Part shown: piece by piece, positions 44,538 to 52,823 of the stretch
Layout of the letters: each line of letters begins with the position of its first letter
Position numbering within the stretch: the first letter of the stretch is position 1
DNA from: DAIDKA01 sp035487155
GTDB lineage: Bacteria > Pseudomonadota > Gammaproteobacteria > Steroidobacterales > Steroidobacteraceae
Direction: 5' to 3'
Length of the DNA stretch: 64,000 nucleotides
Assembly (NCBI GenBank): GCA_035487155.1
Contig: DATHMK010000034.1
Span: 1 to 64,000 of the forward strand
Translations under genes and position numbers: made by a program
Notes under the pieces: generated by a model
What the model was told of the DNA's origin: nothing
Databases searched by the model: none
What the model saw: the letters and a program-made list of their open reading frames with translations, nothing else

Positions 44538-44768
44538 CTACGCGGCTGCCTGGACGGCCGGTGCGGCCTTGCGGTCCTGCTTAATGGTCCGGTGCCGGAT
44601 GGGCGGGCTGTTGTCTGGTATCTCCGGGTCCGAGAATTCACCCAGCTCAGTTGGCCATGGCCGCGTGGGGTTGCACGCCTGCCAGGCGTACAGGACCGCG
44701 TTGTCTGGTCGGACCTGGGAATGCTTCGGCGGAGACATCGTTATCTCAGGCGCCCATAACCGGGACAC
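44538..44768 (-). CDS. Small phage-element protein, unknown
   Basis: 76 residues from a GTG at 44766-44768 that has GGAGCG 3-8 bases upstream; the ATG at 44738 is an alternative. The product contains YAWQACNPTRPWPTELGEFSDPE and a basic/Ala-rich end. It overlaps the DUF2213 gene by 28 bases and ends 3 bases before the tape-measure gene. Its place just before tape measure would fit a tail-assembly chaperone, but the sequence does not show that. Moderate doubt that it is expressed. Confidence 0.4.
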   Translation of the reverse strand: MSRLWAPEITMSPPKHSQVRPDNAVLYAWQACNPTRPWPTELGEFSDPEIPDNSPPIRHRTIKQDRKAAPAVQAAA

Positions 44769-45367
44769 AGGCGCTCCATGGCCACGTGGTACGGGAGCGC
44801 ATCGGAAATGGTGGCGCCCTGGACCCGTCCAGTCTCAACCAGGGCCACGTGGTTGAATTCGATGGATCGCATGACCCCATCAAAATGCTCGCCCGCTGGT
44901 GTGCGGCCATTGGTCATGTCGGGCACATACGAATATCCGCAGCTCAGATCGCGCTGCGCGTTCGTTTCAATCAGCGTGATGGCGGTCGAATCCCAAACAG
45001 TGACGGTGGCGTAAATGCGCTTACCGTCCCACCGGGCATCGGAGACCGTGCCAATGATGCGCTGCTGCTGTGGGTTCGCGGCTGACACGGCGATGTGATC
45101 CAGCATCAGGGGCTGCCCGTTCAGTTTCGGCATCGCGGCCTTCAGCGCCTTCGGGTCACGGTACAGCTGATAGATTTTCTGCGGGTCTAGGCCTAACGCC
45201 TCGCATCCTGGAATTTCCCGGCCGACGTAGGGGCACACGGTTGCGGCAGTGACCAGGCATTCTGTTGCCGTCAGTCGCCCCGCGCTGTCCACGCTTCGCC
45301 GGTCAAACGCCCAGCCGCGCTGGGGCAGTTCCACTTCAATCTGGTCAGCGCGCCGCATGTTGTTCAC
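44741..45367 (-). CDS. DUF2213 phage protein (possibly truncated)
   Basis: 208 residues. RTPAGEHFDGVMRSIEFNHVALVETGRVQGATISDA is the conserved part of DUF2213, seen in phage head-gene clusters where it may act as prohead protease or scaffold. Usual members are about 350 residues with a longer tail after VSDA; this one stops 20 residues later, suggesting truncation. The ATG overlaps the upstream 134-residue gene by 4 bases. Confidence 0.75.
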   Translation of the reverse strand: MNNMRRADQIEVELPQRGWAFDRRSVDSAGRLTATECLVTAATVCPYVGREIPGCEALGLDPQKIYQLYRDPKALKAAMPKLNGQPLMLDHIAVSAANPQQQRIIGTVSDARWDGKRIYATVTVWDSTAITLIETNAQRDLSCGYSYVPDMTNGRTPAGEHFDGVMRSIEFNHVALVETGRVQGATISDALPYHVAMERLCPGYGRLR

Positions 45368-45768
45368 CGCATGCGCCCCGTGGTTTTAAGCGTCACGCCA
45401 TCGTCTTCGCGGTCATGGACGAATGTCTTGCCGCCACCGCCCAGGCGTGAATATCCAGGGATGATGCTGTCCATCGTCGGCGTGCCGGGACGCAGGACTT
45501 TCGGCGTTCCTGATGTGTGCGGCGGGTCATCTTCCCCAAGGGCTTCTTCTTGCTGCGGGCTCCCCTCCAGCATGATTTCCTTGGAACTGGCAACGTTGCC
45601 AAAACCGGCAGCGCGGTGCGCGCGCAGCTCAGCGGAATGACGGTTCCAAGTCTCGGACGGGTGTTCAGCCGCGTGTCCCGCAGCGTGCGCGGCGCTCAGC
45701 TTGGCATGCCGATCTTTCACAAGGCGCCCCAGCTCATCGTCAGCAAAATCCACAATTGATCGTTTCAC
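45364..45768 (-). CDS. Element protein, unknown function
   Basis: 134 residues from a GTG at 45766-45768 preceded by GGAGAG at good spacing; the upstream extension has no ribosome site. The N-terminal half is helical and basic (VDFADDELGRLVKDRHAKLSAAHAAGH), the rest contains HRAAGFGNVASSKEIMLEGS and RPGTPTMDSIIPGYSRLGGG. No domain identified. Coupled to DUF2213 by a 4-base overlap. Confidence 0.6.
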   Translation of the reverse strand: MKRSIVDFADDELGRLVKDRHAKLSAAHAAGHAAEHPSETWNRHSAELRAHRAAGFGNVASSKEIMLEGSPQQEEALGEDDPPHTSGTPKVLRPGTPTMDSIIPGYSRLGGGGKTFVHDREDDGVTLKTTGRMR

Positions 45769-45884
45769 GGTCACTCTCCAATTCTTGATAGAGGGCATTC
45801 AGCGCGGTGGCGGTGAAACTCGCGGGCCGCCACCGCGCTGAAATGCCGCCGGGTTACGAGGCCGGCCAGGTCTTGCGACCCACG

Positions 45885-45920
45885 TTGACAAGCGTATTTC
45901 TAATACACCATTATTGTCAA
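45885..45920. promoter_or_regulatory. Divergent promoter/operator with TTGACAA inverted repeat
   Basis: TTGACAA at 45885-45891 and TTGTCAA at 45914-45920 form an inverted repeat around 22 AT-rich bases. Each arm can serve as a -35 box: plus strand TTGACA with CATTAT 18 bases later, reading into the 66- and 226-residue genes; minus strand TTGACA reading toward the 134-residue gene. This is the only AT-rich gap between divergent genes within the element and is probably a control point. The minus -10 is weak. Confidence 0.5.
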
Positions 45921-45952
45921 ACGATTATCTATCGATCCGGTCTTTCTAATAG

Positions 45953-46153
45953 ATGGGCGCTACAGTGAAGAAATTACCAGAACGGGCAGCAGCGCTGCAC
46001 AAGGGCACCAGCACATACACGGGGAACCCGTGTCGGCGCTGCGGGGGCACACTTCGCTATTCAAGCAATGGCGGATGTTTTTCCTGCACCAATTGGCGCG
46101 CGCGTGGATTTCGCGAGTTTCCGAATTTAGTCATAGAGGCAGTCACACGATGA
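45953..46153 (+). CDS. Small zinc-ribbon protein of the element
   Basis: 66 residues. CRRCGGTLRYSSNGGCFSC has two CxxC pairs separated by 11 residues, a zinc ribbon common in small phage proteins. The N-terminus is basic, the C-terminus aromatic/basic. ATG at 45953; a GTG at 45965 is an alternative. It is on the strand opposite to most element genes and overlaps the 226-residue gene by 4 bases, making a two-gene unit transcribed from the palindromic region at 45.9 kb. Confidence 0.7.
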   Translation: MGATVKKLPERAAALHKGTSTYTGNPCRRCGGTLRYSSNGGCFSCTNWRARGFREFPNLVIEAVTR

Positions 46154-46830
46154 ACACCAACACCGACCCCCTTATTGAATTGCGAGCTGATGGCCACGTG
46201 GCCACGCTGACCTTCACAGTCAGCGAAACGAGCAAACTTGCGCGCAAGTTCGTCGCGGAGCTGGCCGCGCTCTTGACCGCCGGCCCGAAGAAACCCTTGA
46301 TTTGCACCACGGACCGCAGCGTCCTGGCCGTGTACAAGTCCGGTCTGGCCCATGTGGAGCTGCATAACGAAAGCGGGATGCCGTTTCGCTGCGGCAAGAA
46401 GTTCGCTGATGCCAAGGGTAGCGGCACCATCCAATTCACGACCGATGCCGACGCGATCCCGCACGGTGGCGCCTGGGCCGACAAACGCACGCCTGAGAGC
46501 GTTTATCGTCATGAGTTGCCGGTGTTCAACGCTGAAGCTGTGACTCGCGCACTGACGGACCTTGTGGAGTCCTGGGAGACCAGCGGCGACCTGGTAGACC
46601 CGATATCGTTCGAACAACAGCGCGCGGAGTATCGCGCCAGCCTGCCCAAACTCCCCACGGAAGATGAGCAGGTTGCCGCGATGGCCCAGACGCCTATTGC
46701 GGATCTTGACCCCATGAACCCGGTGCGCTTTATTCCCGGCTTTTTGGCTAAGGTCCGGGCCTACCGAAAAGCGCACGGGCTCGATGCCACGCAAATCAAG
46801 GACCAGCGCGTGAATCGCGCACGCCCCTAA
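46150..46830 (+). CDS. Element cargo protein, unknown function
   Basis: 226 residues, soluble, no signal. The N-terminal half (RADGHVATLTFTVSETSKLARKFVAELAALL and DRSVLAVYKSGLAHVELHNESG) looks like an alpha/beta fold; the C-terminal half contains MAQTPIADLDPMNPVRFIPGFLAKVRAYRKAHG. No catalytic motif is seen. ATG overlaps the zinc-ribbon stop (ATGA) with GAGG upstream. Its stop overlaps terL tail to tail by 4 bases. It lies where a portal gene would normally be, so it is a candidate moron or cargo gene. Confidence 0.65.
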   Translation: MNTNTDPLIELRADGHVATLTFTVSETSKLARKFVAELAALLTAGPKKPLICTTDRSVLAVYKSGLAHVELHNESGMPFRCGKKFADAKGSGTIQFTTDADAIPHGGAWADKRTPESVYRHELPVFNAEAVTRALTDLVESWETSGDLVDPISFEQQRAEYRASLPKLPTEDEQVAAMAQTPIADLDPMNPVRFIPGFLAKVRAYRKAHGLDATQIKDQRVNRARP

Positions 46831-48599
46831 AGCTGCGCCAACAGTTCTGGGCTCCAGGACAGCGGCATGTTGCGCGGTGCCAGCGCCATCATCACTGCAT
46901 CTGCAGCGTTGGGGCTGGCACCGTCGCCGTACTTATCGACATAGAGTTTTTGCCCGCGCCACTCACTGGTGATCTGTGCCAGTTCCTGCAGCAGCTGGTT
47001 GTGCGTCGGATTTTTCGATGAGAACGATACGATGTCACGTTCTTCGTACCGATAGCCCGGCACCGTCACAGCGTTGAAAGTTATCTCCAGGCGCCGCGCC
47101 AGGTCATCGTAACCCTGGCTTTTACGGTTCGGCAGGATATCTTCAATCTTGTCCTTGGACCCTGGGCGGTACCGCCTAGACTTAAATTCAGGGGACGCAC
47201 TGGCTTTGAATGGGTCGAAGGTGATGCGTGATTTCTTATCCGCCTTGCGCCGCTCCGCGATCTGCTGAAATGTCCCTTCAAGGCCTGCGCCCACGCCTAC
47301 CGCATCACCCGTGAATGCTTCCATGCCGTACTGGTCGGCCAGGCGTACAGCTTTCTCACACTCGCGGAACTGGTCTACCGACGAAGGCCATATTTCCACG
47401 TGCTCAATGAGCAGGCCACCATGGATGACCGCGAAGGCGTTGGCATCATCGCCGCCAGCACCGACATCCAGGCCACCGTAGCGCCGACCAACGGGCGTAA
47501 TTTTCAGCTTGATGTGGGCGTCCGTTGCAGCATCCAGCCACGCCTGCTTAATCATCTGGTCAGCGTTGCCGGCCAGGAAGTCACAGCCGTACTCACGGTC
47601 AAACTTGCGCTGCCCATCGGCCGCGATCATTTTCCCCGCCCACTCTGGCGTCTTCTTCGGGTCATCAAACCAGCGATAGAAGAACACACGATTCTTGCCG
47701 TCCATGGCGCGACGCGCGAAGGGGTTGGATGTGCCGTTGACGCTGCTGATGTACCACTTGCACGGTGTGGTTGCCATCAGCGCTTCATCGATCTTGTCCG
47801 GGTGGAGTAGGTGGGCGTACTCATCCAGCAACGCGATGCTGGCACGCTCACCGCGCCCGATTGCTTCACCGGCCTGGCCGAACAGCACGGAGCCGTTGGG
47901 CCACCACAGCCGCATGTAGAGATTGCCGCCCTTGGGCGTCCATCCGCCGCGCAGCTCAGGCGGTAGATACTCCAGGAACATCCGACATTTCCCAAAGAGG
48001 GTGTTGGCGTTGGTGCCGCTCTGGTCAATCTTCGATTCCAGCTGCGAACCAATGAGGCACGTAAAGCCGTCTTCGAATATCGCCAGCGCCACCACGATGC
48101 AGCACGCCAGCCACGATGCGCCGCTGTCCCGGCTTTTCACCAGCGTCAGCGATTCACCCGTGTGGTAGGAGTCCAGGAACGCTTCGGCCAGCTCCCACTG
48201 CTTCTTGTAGAGCTTGAAGGGGATCAGCTTGGCATCGCGTAGGCGAGGGTCGAAGGTCAGCGCCCAGTCATCAATGAACTGTGGGATGTGTTTGCTGTAG
48301 TAGGTGAGCAGCCCCGGGAAGCGCTTGCCTGCATCGGCCCTGGCCCACGCAATGCGCCTGTCACGTTCCCGCAGCGCCTTGGGCTCTTGCATGAAGGCCA
48401 CTGCCTGGGCGCGTGTCTCATCGTCCACGCTGGCCAGCAGCCCAGCCCGTGCGCTGCTGGTGGTGAGCCGTTCGCACTCCAGGGCGACTTCGGCGTAGCG
48501 GGGTAGTGCGGTCATCGCCTGGTAGATGGCTTCAGCAGCAACGTCTGCAGGGTTGCGCCCGGTCAGCTTGTCGCGCAGTCGGGTCAGCAAGGTGCTCAT
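46827..48599 (-). CDS. Phage terminase large subunit
   Basis: 590 residues. N-terminal ATPase: atypical Walker A KSRDSGASW (155-163) and Walker B SIALLDE (254-260); such altered P-loops are normal for TerL. C-terminal RNase-H-like nuclease begins at YGGLDVGAGGDDANAFAV (about 375) with the first metal-binding Asp, and DGASPNAADAVMMALA near the end supplies the last one. It packages DNA into phage heads. The ATG overlaps the terS stop by 4 bases. The presence of an intact-looking TerL without capsid genes is the main oddity. Confidence 0.9.
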   Translation of the reverse strand: MSTLLTRLRDKLTGRNPADVAAEAIYQAMTALPRYAEVALECERLTTSSARAGLLASVDDETRAQAVAFMQEPKALRERDRRIAWARADAGKRFPGLLTYYSKHIPQFIDDWALTFDPRLRDAKLIPFKLYKKQWELAEAFLDSYHTGESLTLVKSRDSGASWLACCIVVALAIFEDGFTCLIGSQLESKIDQSGTNANTLFGKCRMFLEYLPPELRGGWTPKGGNLYMRLWWPNGSVLFGQAGEAIGRGERASIALLDEYAHLLHPDKIDEALMATTPCKWYISSVNGTSNPFARRAMDGKNRVFFYRWFDDPKKTPEWAGKMIAADGQRKFDREYGCDFLAGNADQMIKQAWLDAATDAHIKLKITPVGRRYGGLDVGAGGDDANAFAVIHGGLLIEHVEIWPSSVDQFRECEKAVRLADQYGMEAFTGDAVGVGAGLEGTFQQIAERRKADKKSRITFDPFKASASPEFKSRRYRPGSKDKIEDILPNRKSQGYDDLARRLEITFNAVTVPGYRYEERDIVSFSSKNPTHNQLLQELAQITSEWRGQKLYVDKYGDGASPNAADAVMMALAPRNMPLSWSPELLAQL

Positions 48600-49408
48600 T
48601 GTTCGCTCACTACGTTGGGGTCATTGGCTGGCGCTGCATCAGCGGTGGGGGCTATCTCTTGCATGATGGCCAGGGCTTCTTCGACGGTCATGCCGCGCTT
48701 CAGGGGCTTGATATCGGCGTTGATGTTCAGCGACACACTGCGGTCTGGCGCATAGAAGCCTGGGATGGTCTTGTGCAGCTCAGTGCGCAGCTGGGTCTGG
48801 TCAACCAGCACGATCTTCTTGACCTGGCCGCTGCTGTCCAACTCGAAGCCGCGCACCAGGCGCCGTGCTGCCGGTGACAGCTCAGCGGTAGGTGTGGCGT
48901 GCACTACCTGACGGCCAGCACCCAGGCATGAGCCGCAGCGTTCCCAGGGCGTGCGTGAAGGATCGAAGTGACCAGCTGGGAGCGGTTCAGGGGGCATGTC
49001 AGCAGCACCGGCATCAATGGCCTTGGCAAGGGCGAGCGGCCACCAGTCGCCATATGCGGGGCTGCTGTAGCAGTCAGGACAGTGCACCACGGCCAGGCGG
49101 ACTATCTCCGCTACGTCAACGTCCAATGCGGCCTGCAGGTCAGCGACCAGGGCGGCTTGGGTTGCCTTCGGGCCAGCAGCGGCTATCTGGTTGCGCAGCT
49201 CGGTGACCCGGGCACGGACGTGTGGCCGTGCGAGTAGGGCGTAGGCGGCTCTCAGCACGGAGCTGCGCTTTGTGGTCGGCGCCACTTCACCTGATGCCAG
49301 GTAGGCATCGGCAGGGCAATCGAAGACGGCGTAGTGAGCACTGAACCGGGCTTCACGGTCGGTCAGTGTCGGCAAGGCCGCTGGAATGGTGGTCATGATC
49401 TTCGTCAT
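48596..49408 (-). CDS. Phage terminase small subunit
   Basis: 270 residues. LTDREARFSAHYAVFDCPADAYLASG with ARPHVRARVTELRNQIAAAG is the helix-turn-helix DNA-binding pattern of terminase small subunits. A central part has two Cys pairs (HCPDCYSSP and CGSCLGAG), a possible zinc site that many TerS lack. The C-terminus contains KPLKRGMTVEEALAIMQEI, probably the TerL contact. ATG at 49408 or the one at 49396; ribosome site weak in both. The two-part repeat at 49423-49442 lies just upstream. Confidence 0.8.
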   Translation of the reverse strand: MTKIMTTIPAALPTLTDREARFSAHYAVFDCPADAYLASGEVAPTTKRSSVLRAAYALLARPHVRARVTELRNQIAAAGPKATQAALVADLQAALDVDVAEIVRLAVVHCPDCYSSPAYGDWWPLALAKAIDAGAADMPPEPLPAGHFDPSRTPWERCGSCLGAGRQVVHATPTAELSPAARRLVRGFELDSSGQVKKIVLVDQTQLRTELHKTIPGFYAPDRSVSLNINADIKPLKRGMTVEEALAIMQEIAPTADAAPANDPNVVSEQ

Positions 49409-49422
49409 GGTTTCAGGATATC

Positions 49423-49442
49423 GCGGGTATCAGCGCGGGTAC
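49423..49442 (-). repeat. Internal copy of TACCCGC-N5-TACCCGC, reversed
   Basis: On the minus strand this reads GTACCCGCGCTGATACCCGC, with the same two heptamers and 5-base spacer as the end repeats at 42971-42990 and 54759-54778. It sits 15 bases upstream of the terS start, so it could be an operator as well as an integrase site. Confidence 0.55.
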
Positions 49443-49624
49443 AAACGGTATGACGCTGCACAGAGTGCTGAAGATATAGGCTATGCGGCACGCAATGGGA
49501 GTCCGTGTACAGGACTCTAAGCGCTCCAGGAAGCCTTGGACGTGTACCCGTAGCGTCAGAACTTTTGGCAGGGTGGGGCGCTCTCGCGCGACGGCACTGG
49601 CGATTTCCACGCTAGGTGGCGCCA

Positions 49625-49731
49625 GGTAACGGGAGTAACGGCAGGTAACGCCATTTTTCCTTATGTACCCCCTATACATCTTAGAATTCCAAACCAGCAC
49701 AGACGAGAAAATGCCGTTACCTGCCGTTACC
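49625..49731. repeat. Iteron-like inverted repeat between primase and terminase genes (candidate origin)
   Basis: The 327-base gap 49409-49735 has no supported gene. Its right part holds three GTAACG units (49625-49650, spaced 9-10 bases) and two opposite-facing copies in 49708-49731. The arms 49634-49657 and 49708-49731 are inverted repeats of 24 bases with two mismatches, 50 bases apart. The block sits directly downstream of the VapE primase/helicase gene, as replication origins do in P4-like elements, so it may be the origin; a transcription terminator or operator are alternatives. Confidence 0.5.
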
Positions 49732-49735
49732 CGTT

Positions 49736-51943
49736 TCATGACTGGTCCGCTTGCGCGCTAGCTGGCATCCAGCGACGCACCCGCTGGCCAGACACGACTA
49801 CCGTTCGCGCTTCGTAGCCCAGCTGGCGCAGGACCCGGGCTGCGCGCTTCTCACCCTTGGCGTCCATGTGCGCCTTGTTGATGCCCAGGGCGCCTTCCAG
49901 GACTTCAGCAACGGTCAGGGGCCGCACGCACGGGGGTGGCCTGGGGACGCCGGCCAGCGGGGTCTCTGGCGTGTGTAGCCACTTCTCAATGGCGCTTTCC
50001 CACACGTCGGTCTGTTCGAACTTCTTGTGTCGGCCTGCGGCCAGCCGTTCGGCTTCGGCGTACAGGACGCCCGTGGTGCCGGTGCGCTGCTTCTCCTGGC
50101 GCCATAGCACCGCCCCTTCGGCCCACAGCTGGTTGCGGTCCGCAGCGATGCGCGCACGGTCCAGCGTGGAAATCTCCTCCGGCAGCCACCGGCGCTGCCC
50201 GGTCTCATCGGTGGGCAGGAAGCGGTCTTCATTGGTGGTCGCGAACAGCATGCAGCGGCGCGGATAGCGTGTTTCTTCGGTCTGGAACTTCTCAATCCAT
50301 ACCTCGGTCTTGCGAGTTATCACACGCTTGACCACGTTGATGTCGGCCCTGGAGAGCCCGGCCAGTTCTGCAATCTCTCCGATCAGCTTGCCCCGGATCA
50401 GGCGCTTAAAGTTGTCGTCATCGTTCTGCAGGGATAGGCCGTCCGTGAAACACTCATCGGTTGGGACCATCGCCTGTAGCCCGGTTGACTTGAATTTCCC
50501 CTGGGCCGACTTCAGCGCCACCACCATGTCCAGCTGGCAACCCGGCTCCAGCACGCGACCCGCCAGGCCAGTCCATATGTACAGGCTCACTGCCCGCGCA
50601 TAGTCGTCATCCACGGCACCGCAATAGGCAGCCAGGAAGCGCTCAACACGCGGCACGCCATCCCACGTGAGCCCGTTCAACCAGGTGATGGCGCTGTCGA
50701 AGGAACAACGTGACGCGACCAACAGCAGCGCATCGCGCATCAGGTCTTTGCTCACGGGGGCGAAGTTGCTCACGCGTGCCAGGGTCTCGCGCATGTCGAT
50801 CATCTGGGCGTCAGTCAGCGGCTGCCAGTCTTCAGTGCCCTGGGGCGCAACCATCACCCGCCCACGGAACTGGTCATAGCCGATGCGCGTCGGCTGTTCC
50901 TGGAGCACGTACACCAGGTTTTCCAGCACGGCTTCATATTGGCCGCGTCGGTTGGTAGTCATGACCCGGTATTCGCCAGCGATGGGTGCTGCCGGCGCTT
51001 TGCCGGGCGCTGTTGCTGCGGGTGCCTTGGACTTGTAGACGGCTTTGACCTGGGCGCACGCTTTGGTGATGGTCTCGCGCAGCCATTCTTCCCGGCTCCA
51101 CTTGTCGCGCACCAGGGCTGATTGCTGCATCAACCCAAGGACGCGTTCATGACAGCCCCCGGTGTAGAACGCCAGGTGGTTGGCCAGGGCAAGGTCAGCG
51201 CTGGAATGGTCCCAGGTGTCACCGCTGGTGCTGGGGAACGCCTGCGCCAGGCGCGCCGCGTTCGCGGTCCACAGGTCTTCGAAACTGGCGCTGTTGCCAA
51301 AGGCCGCGCCTGCGCTCCTGGAGCGTCGGGCGATGGCAATCAGGGCATCGTCTTCGCGGGGGCCGTCCCACTCCGCCACAGGCTCTGTGCGCCATTCAGA
51401 CGCGTCCTGGGCAGACTGGGGCGCCGTTGGGAAGTAGTCAGCCAGGAACTTGCCCAGGGCGGCCGTGTGGTCAATGCGTGCGTCACCAATGGCGGCCGTG
51501 CCCGTCGTGAGAATGAACCTGGACCGGGTGTAGCACTCCAGGCCCGGCACCTTCGTGCGGTGCGCGGGCACGTCCCCGCTGTACGTCAGGAAAATGTGCA
51601 GCCCGCGCCCGCTGGCGGAAATCTCAACGTAGGCACCAGGGAACCGCTGGCAAACTTCAATGGCCAGGGCGGACCAGGTGGTGTTGTCCGCCATCAGCGC
51701 GTTGTCGATATCAATGCACGCCAGCTTCGTCCCTTCGGTGATGACCACGCCCACGTGAAGGTTCAGCGCCTGGGCGTAGGCTTCCGCTTCGTCTGGTAGC
51801 AGCCAGGTCTGCGGGTCTTGCGCGTTGGAGTTGGCCCCGTCCAGGGCGCATGGCACTTTGTCGGTTTTCCCATCAGCGCGCGCCACGATCTTGGCCAGGA
51901 CGCAGATACGGCGGCCGGCCAGCTGTTGCAGCAGTAAATTCAC
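49736..51943 (-). CDS. VapE-type primase/helicase of the element
   Basis: 735 residues. The N-terminal part (to about 250) is primase/polymerase-like: VVITEGTKLACIDIDNALM and YVEISASGRGLHIFLTYSG have the archaeo-eukaryotic primase features. The C-terminal part is a virulence-associated-E ATPase: PTDECFTDGLSLQNDDDNFKRLIRGKLIGEIAELAG and RRCMLFATTNEDRFLPTDETGQRRWLP. The P-loop reads AQGKFKST, with Phe484 where the conserved Gly of GxGKS/T should be. GTG at 51943 with GAAGG upstream was chosen over a TTG 17 codons earlier. Likely replication protein of the element. Confidence 0.82.
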   Translation of the reverse strand: MNLLLQQLAGRRICVLAKIVARADGKTDKVPCALDGANSNAQDPQTWLLPDEAEAYAQALNLHVGVVITEGTKLACIDIDNALMADNTTWSALAIEVCQRFPGAYVEISASGRGLHIFLTYSGDVPAHRTKVPGLECYTRSRFILTTGTAAIGDARIDHTAALGKFLADYFPTAPQSAQDASEWRTEPVAEWDGPREDDALIAIARRSRSAGAAFGNSASFEDLWTANAARLAQAFPSTSGDTWDHSSADLALANHLAFYTGGCHERVLGLMQQSALVRDKWSREEWLRETITKACAQVKAVYKSKAPAATAPGKAPAAPIAGEYRVMTTNRRGQYEAVLENLVYVLQEQPTRIGYDQFRGRVMVAPQGTEDWQPLTDAQMIDMRETLARVSNFAPVSKDLMRDALLLVASRCSFDSAITWLNGLTWDGVPRVERFLAAYCGAVDDDYARAVSLYIWTGLAGRVLEPGCQLDMVVALKSAQGKFKSTGLQAMVPTDECFTDGLSLQNDDDNFKRLIRGKLIGEIAELAGLSRADINVVKRVITRKTEVWIEKFQTEETRYPRRCMLFATTNEDRFLPTDETGQRRWLPEEISTLDRARIAADRNQLWAEGAVLWRQEKQRTGTTGVLYAEAERLAAGRHKKFEQTDVWESAIEKWLHTPETPLAGVPRPPPCVRPLTVAEVLEGALGINKAHMDAKGEKRAARVLRQLGYEARTVVVSGQRVRRWMPASAQADQS

Positions 51944-51965
51944 ATCAACGCCTTCAAAAATCGTC

Positions 51966-52496
51966 TTAGGGCTGCCGGGTGAACAGCACGGCAATCGTGC
52001 GTTCCGGGTAGTACCAGCTGAACGGCAACCGCTCAGGGATCAGGTTTCTTTGCCTGGCGAATGTCACGCAAGCGTCCCAAGGCACGTAGCTGTGAGACAG
52101 GATCGCCACAGGTCGCCGCTCCAGCGTGAAGCAGTCGCGATGGTCGAGCACATGGCCGGGGTTTTCGTCGCTGCGTTCGCTGGTGCTACCGTGGAAATTC
52201 CCGGCAATCAGCTGGCTGATTGTTATCCAGCCTTTTGTGCCGCTGTATATTTTCCAGCCGCACGACGCGGCCAGTTCAATTGCGCATGCGCGTTGCAACC
52301 GGCTCAATTCGGCTCTGGCGAAGTCATACTCATGCCGCAGCTGCCACCGGGTGGGCAACGCTTCCCTAACTGCATGGTTCCACGCTGAGTTTGCACGGCC
52401 GTAGGCATCGTGCGCAGCGCGCGTGGCGGCTTCCAGTTTCGGGGAAGTCACTTCAACCGCCCTGGGCCGCTGGCGCCGCAGGGACAGCTGTGTCAT
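51966..52496 (-). CDS. Element protein, unknown function
   Basis: 176 residues from the ATG at 52494-52496. N-terminal helical region (KLEAATRAAHDAYGRANSAWNHAVREAL) then a C-terminal half with FTLERRPVAILSHSYVPWDACVTFARQRNLIPERLPFSWYYPE, which recalls proteins found near phage primases but gives no clear function. It overlaps the AlpA-type gene by 44 bases and ends 22 bases before the primase start, so it is part of the replication/regulation operon. Confidence 0.6.
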   Translation of the reverse strand: MTQLSLRRQRPRAVEVTSPKLEAATRAAHDAYGRANSAWNHAVREALPTRWQLRHEYDFARAELSRLQRACAIELAASCGWKIYSGTKGWITISQLIAGNFHGSTSERSDENPGHVLDHRDCFTLERRPVAILSHSYVPWDACVTFARQRNLIPERLPFSWYYPERTIAVLFTRQP

Positions 52497-52758
52497 GCGA
52501 TGTGACCGCGATCTTGCGTTCTTCCACAAGTCGCTTTACCAGCTGCCGCCGTTCATCGTCGGTGGCGCCGGCCACGATGGCTGCAAGCATCGCATTGACT
52601 TCGTGCTCCGGCTGCAGGGAGCTGGTGCCGAACTTAACGAACGGCGGCCACAGGCCGTCTGCAATCTCAGCGTAGAGTTTGGAATGGCCGCCGCCGTTAG
52701 CGCTGCCGCGCAGTCGCTGAACTTCAATGCGGGGAATCAATCGAATGCTTCTAATCAT
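52453..52758 (-). CDS. AlpA-like excisionase/regulator
   Basis: 101 residues. MIRSIRLIPRIEVQRLRG with KLYAEIADGLWPPFVKFGTSSLQPEHEVNAML is the AlpA winged helix-turn-helix pattern of P4-like and CP4-57-like elements, where it activates integrase or excision genes. A C-terminal extension (ATDDERRQLVKRLVEERKIA) is longer than in E. coli AlpA. ATG start. A large hairpin lies just upstream at 52824-52872. Confidence 0.78.
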   Translation of the reverse strand: MIRSIRLIPRIEVQRLRGSANGGGHSKLYAEIADGLWPPFVKFGTSSLQPEHEVNAMLAAIVAGATDDERRQLVKRLVEERKIAVTSHDTAVPAAPAAQGG

Positions 52759-52823
52759 GTCCGCCGGGCTCCGTATGGAAAACGTGCGGACATCATCGGG
52801 CGGCGGTGCGCCCGGAATCTTTA

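Noticed and set aside
49413..49739. 108-codon open frame after the primase gene
   Set aside because: It spans the iteron-like inverted repeat and the internal two-part repeat, has no ribosome site or domain, and its odd composition follows the repeats. Its start overlaps the primase stop, but I think it is chance.
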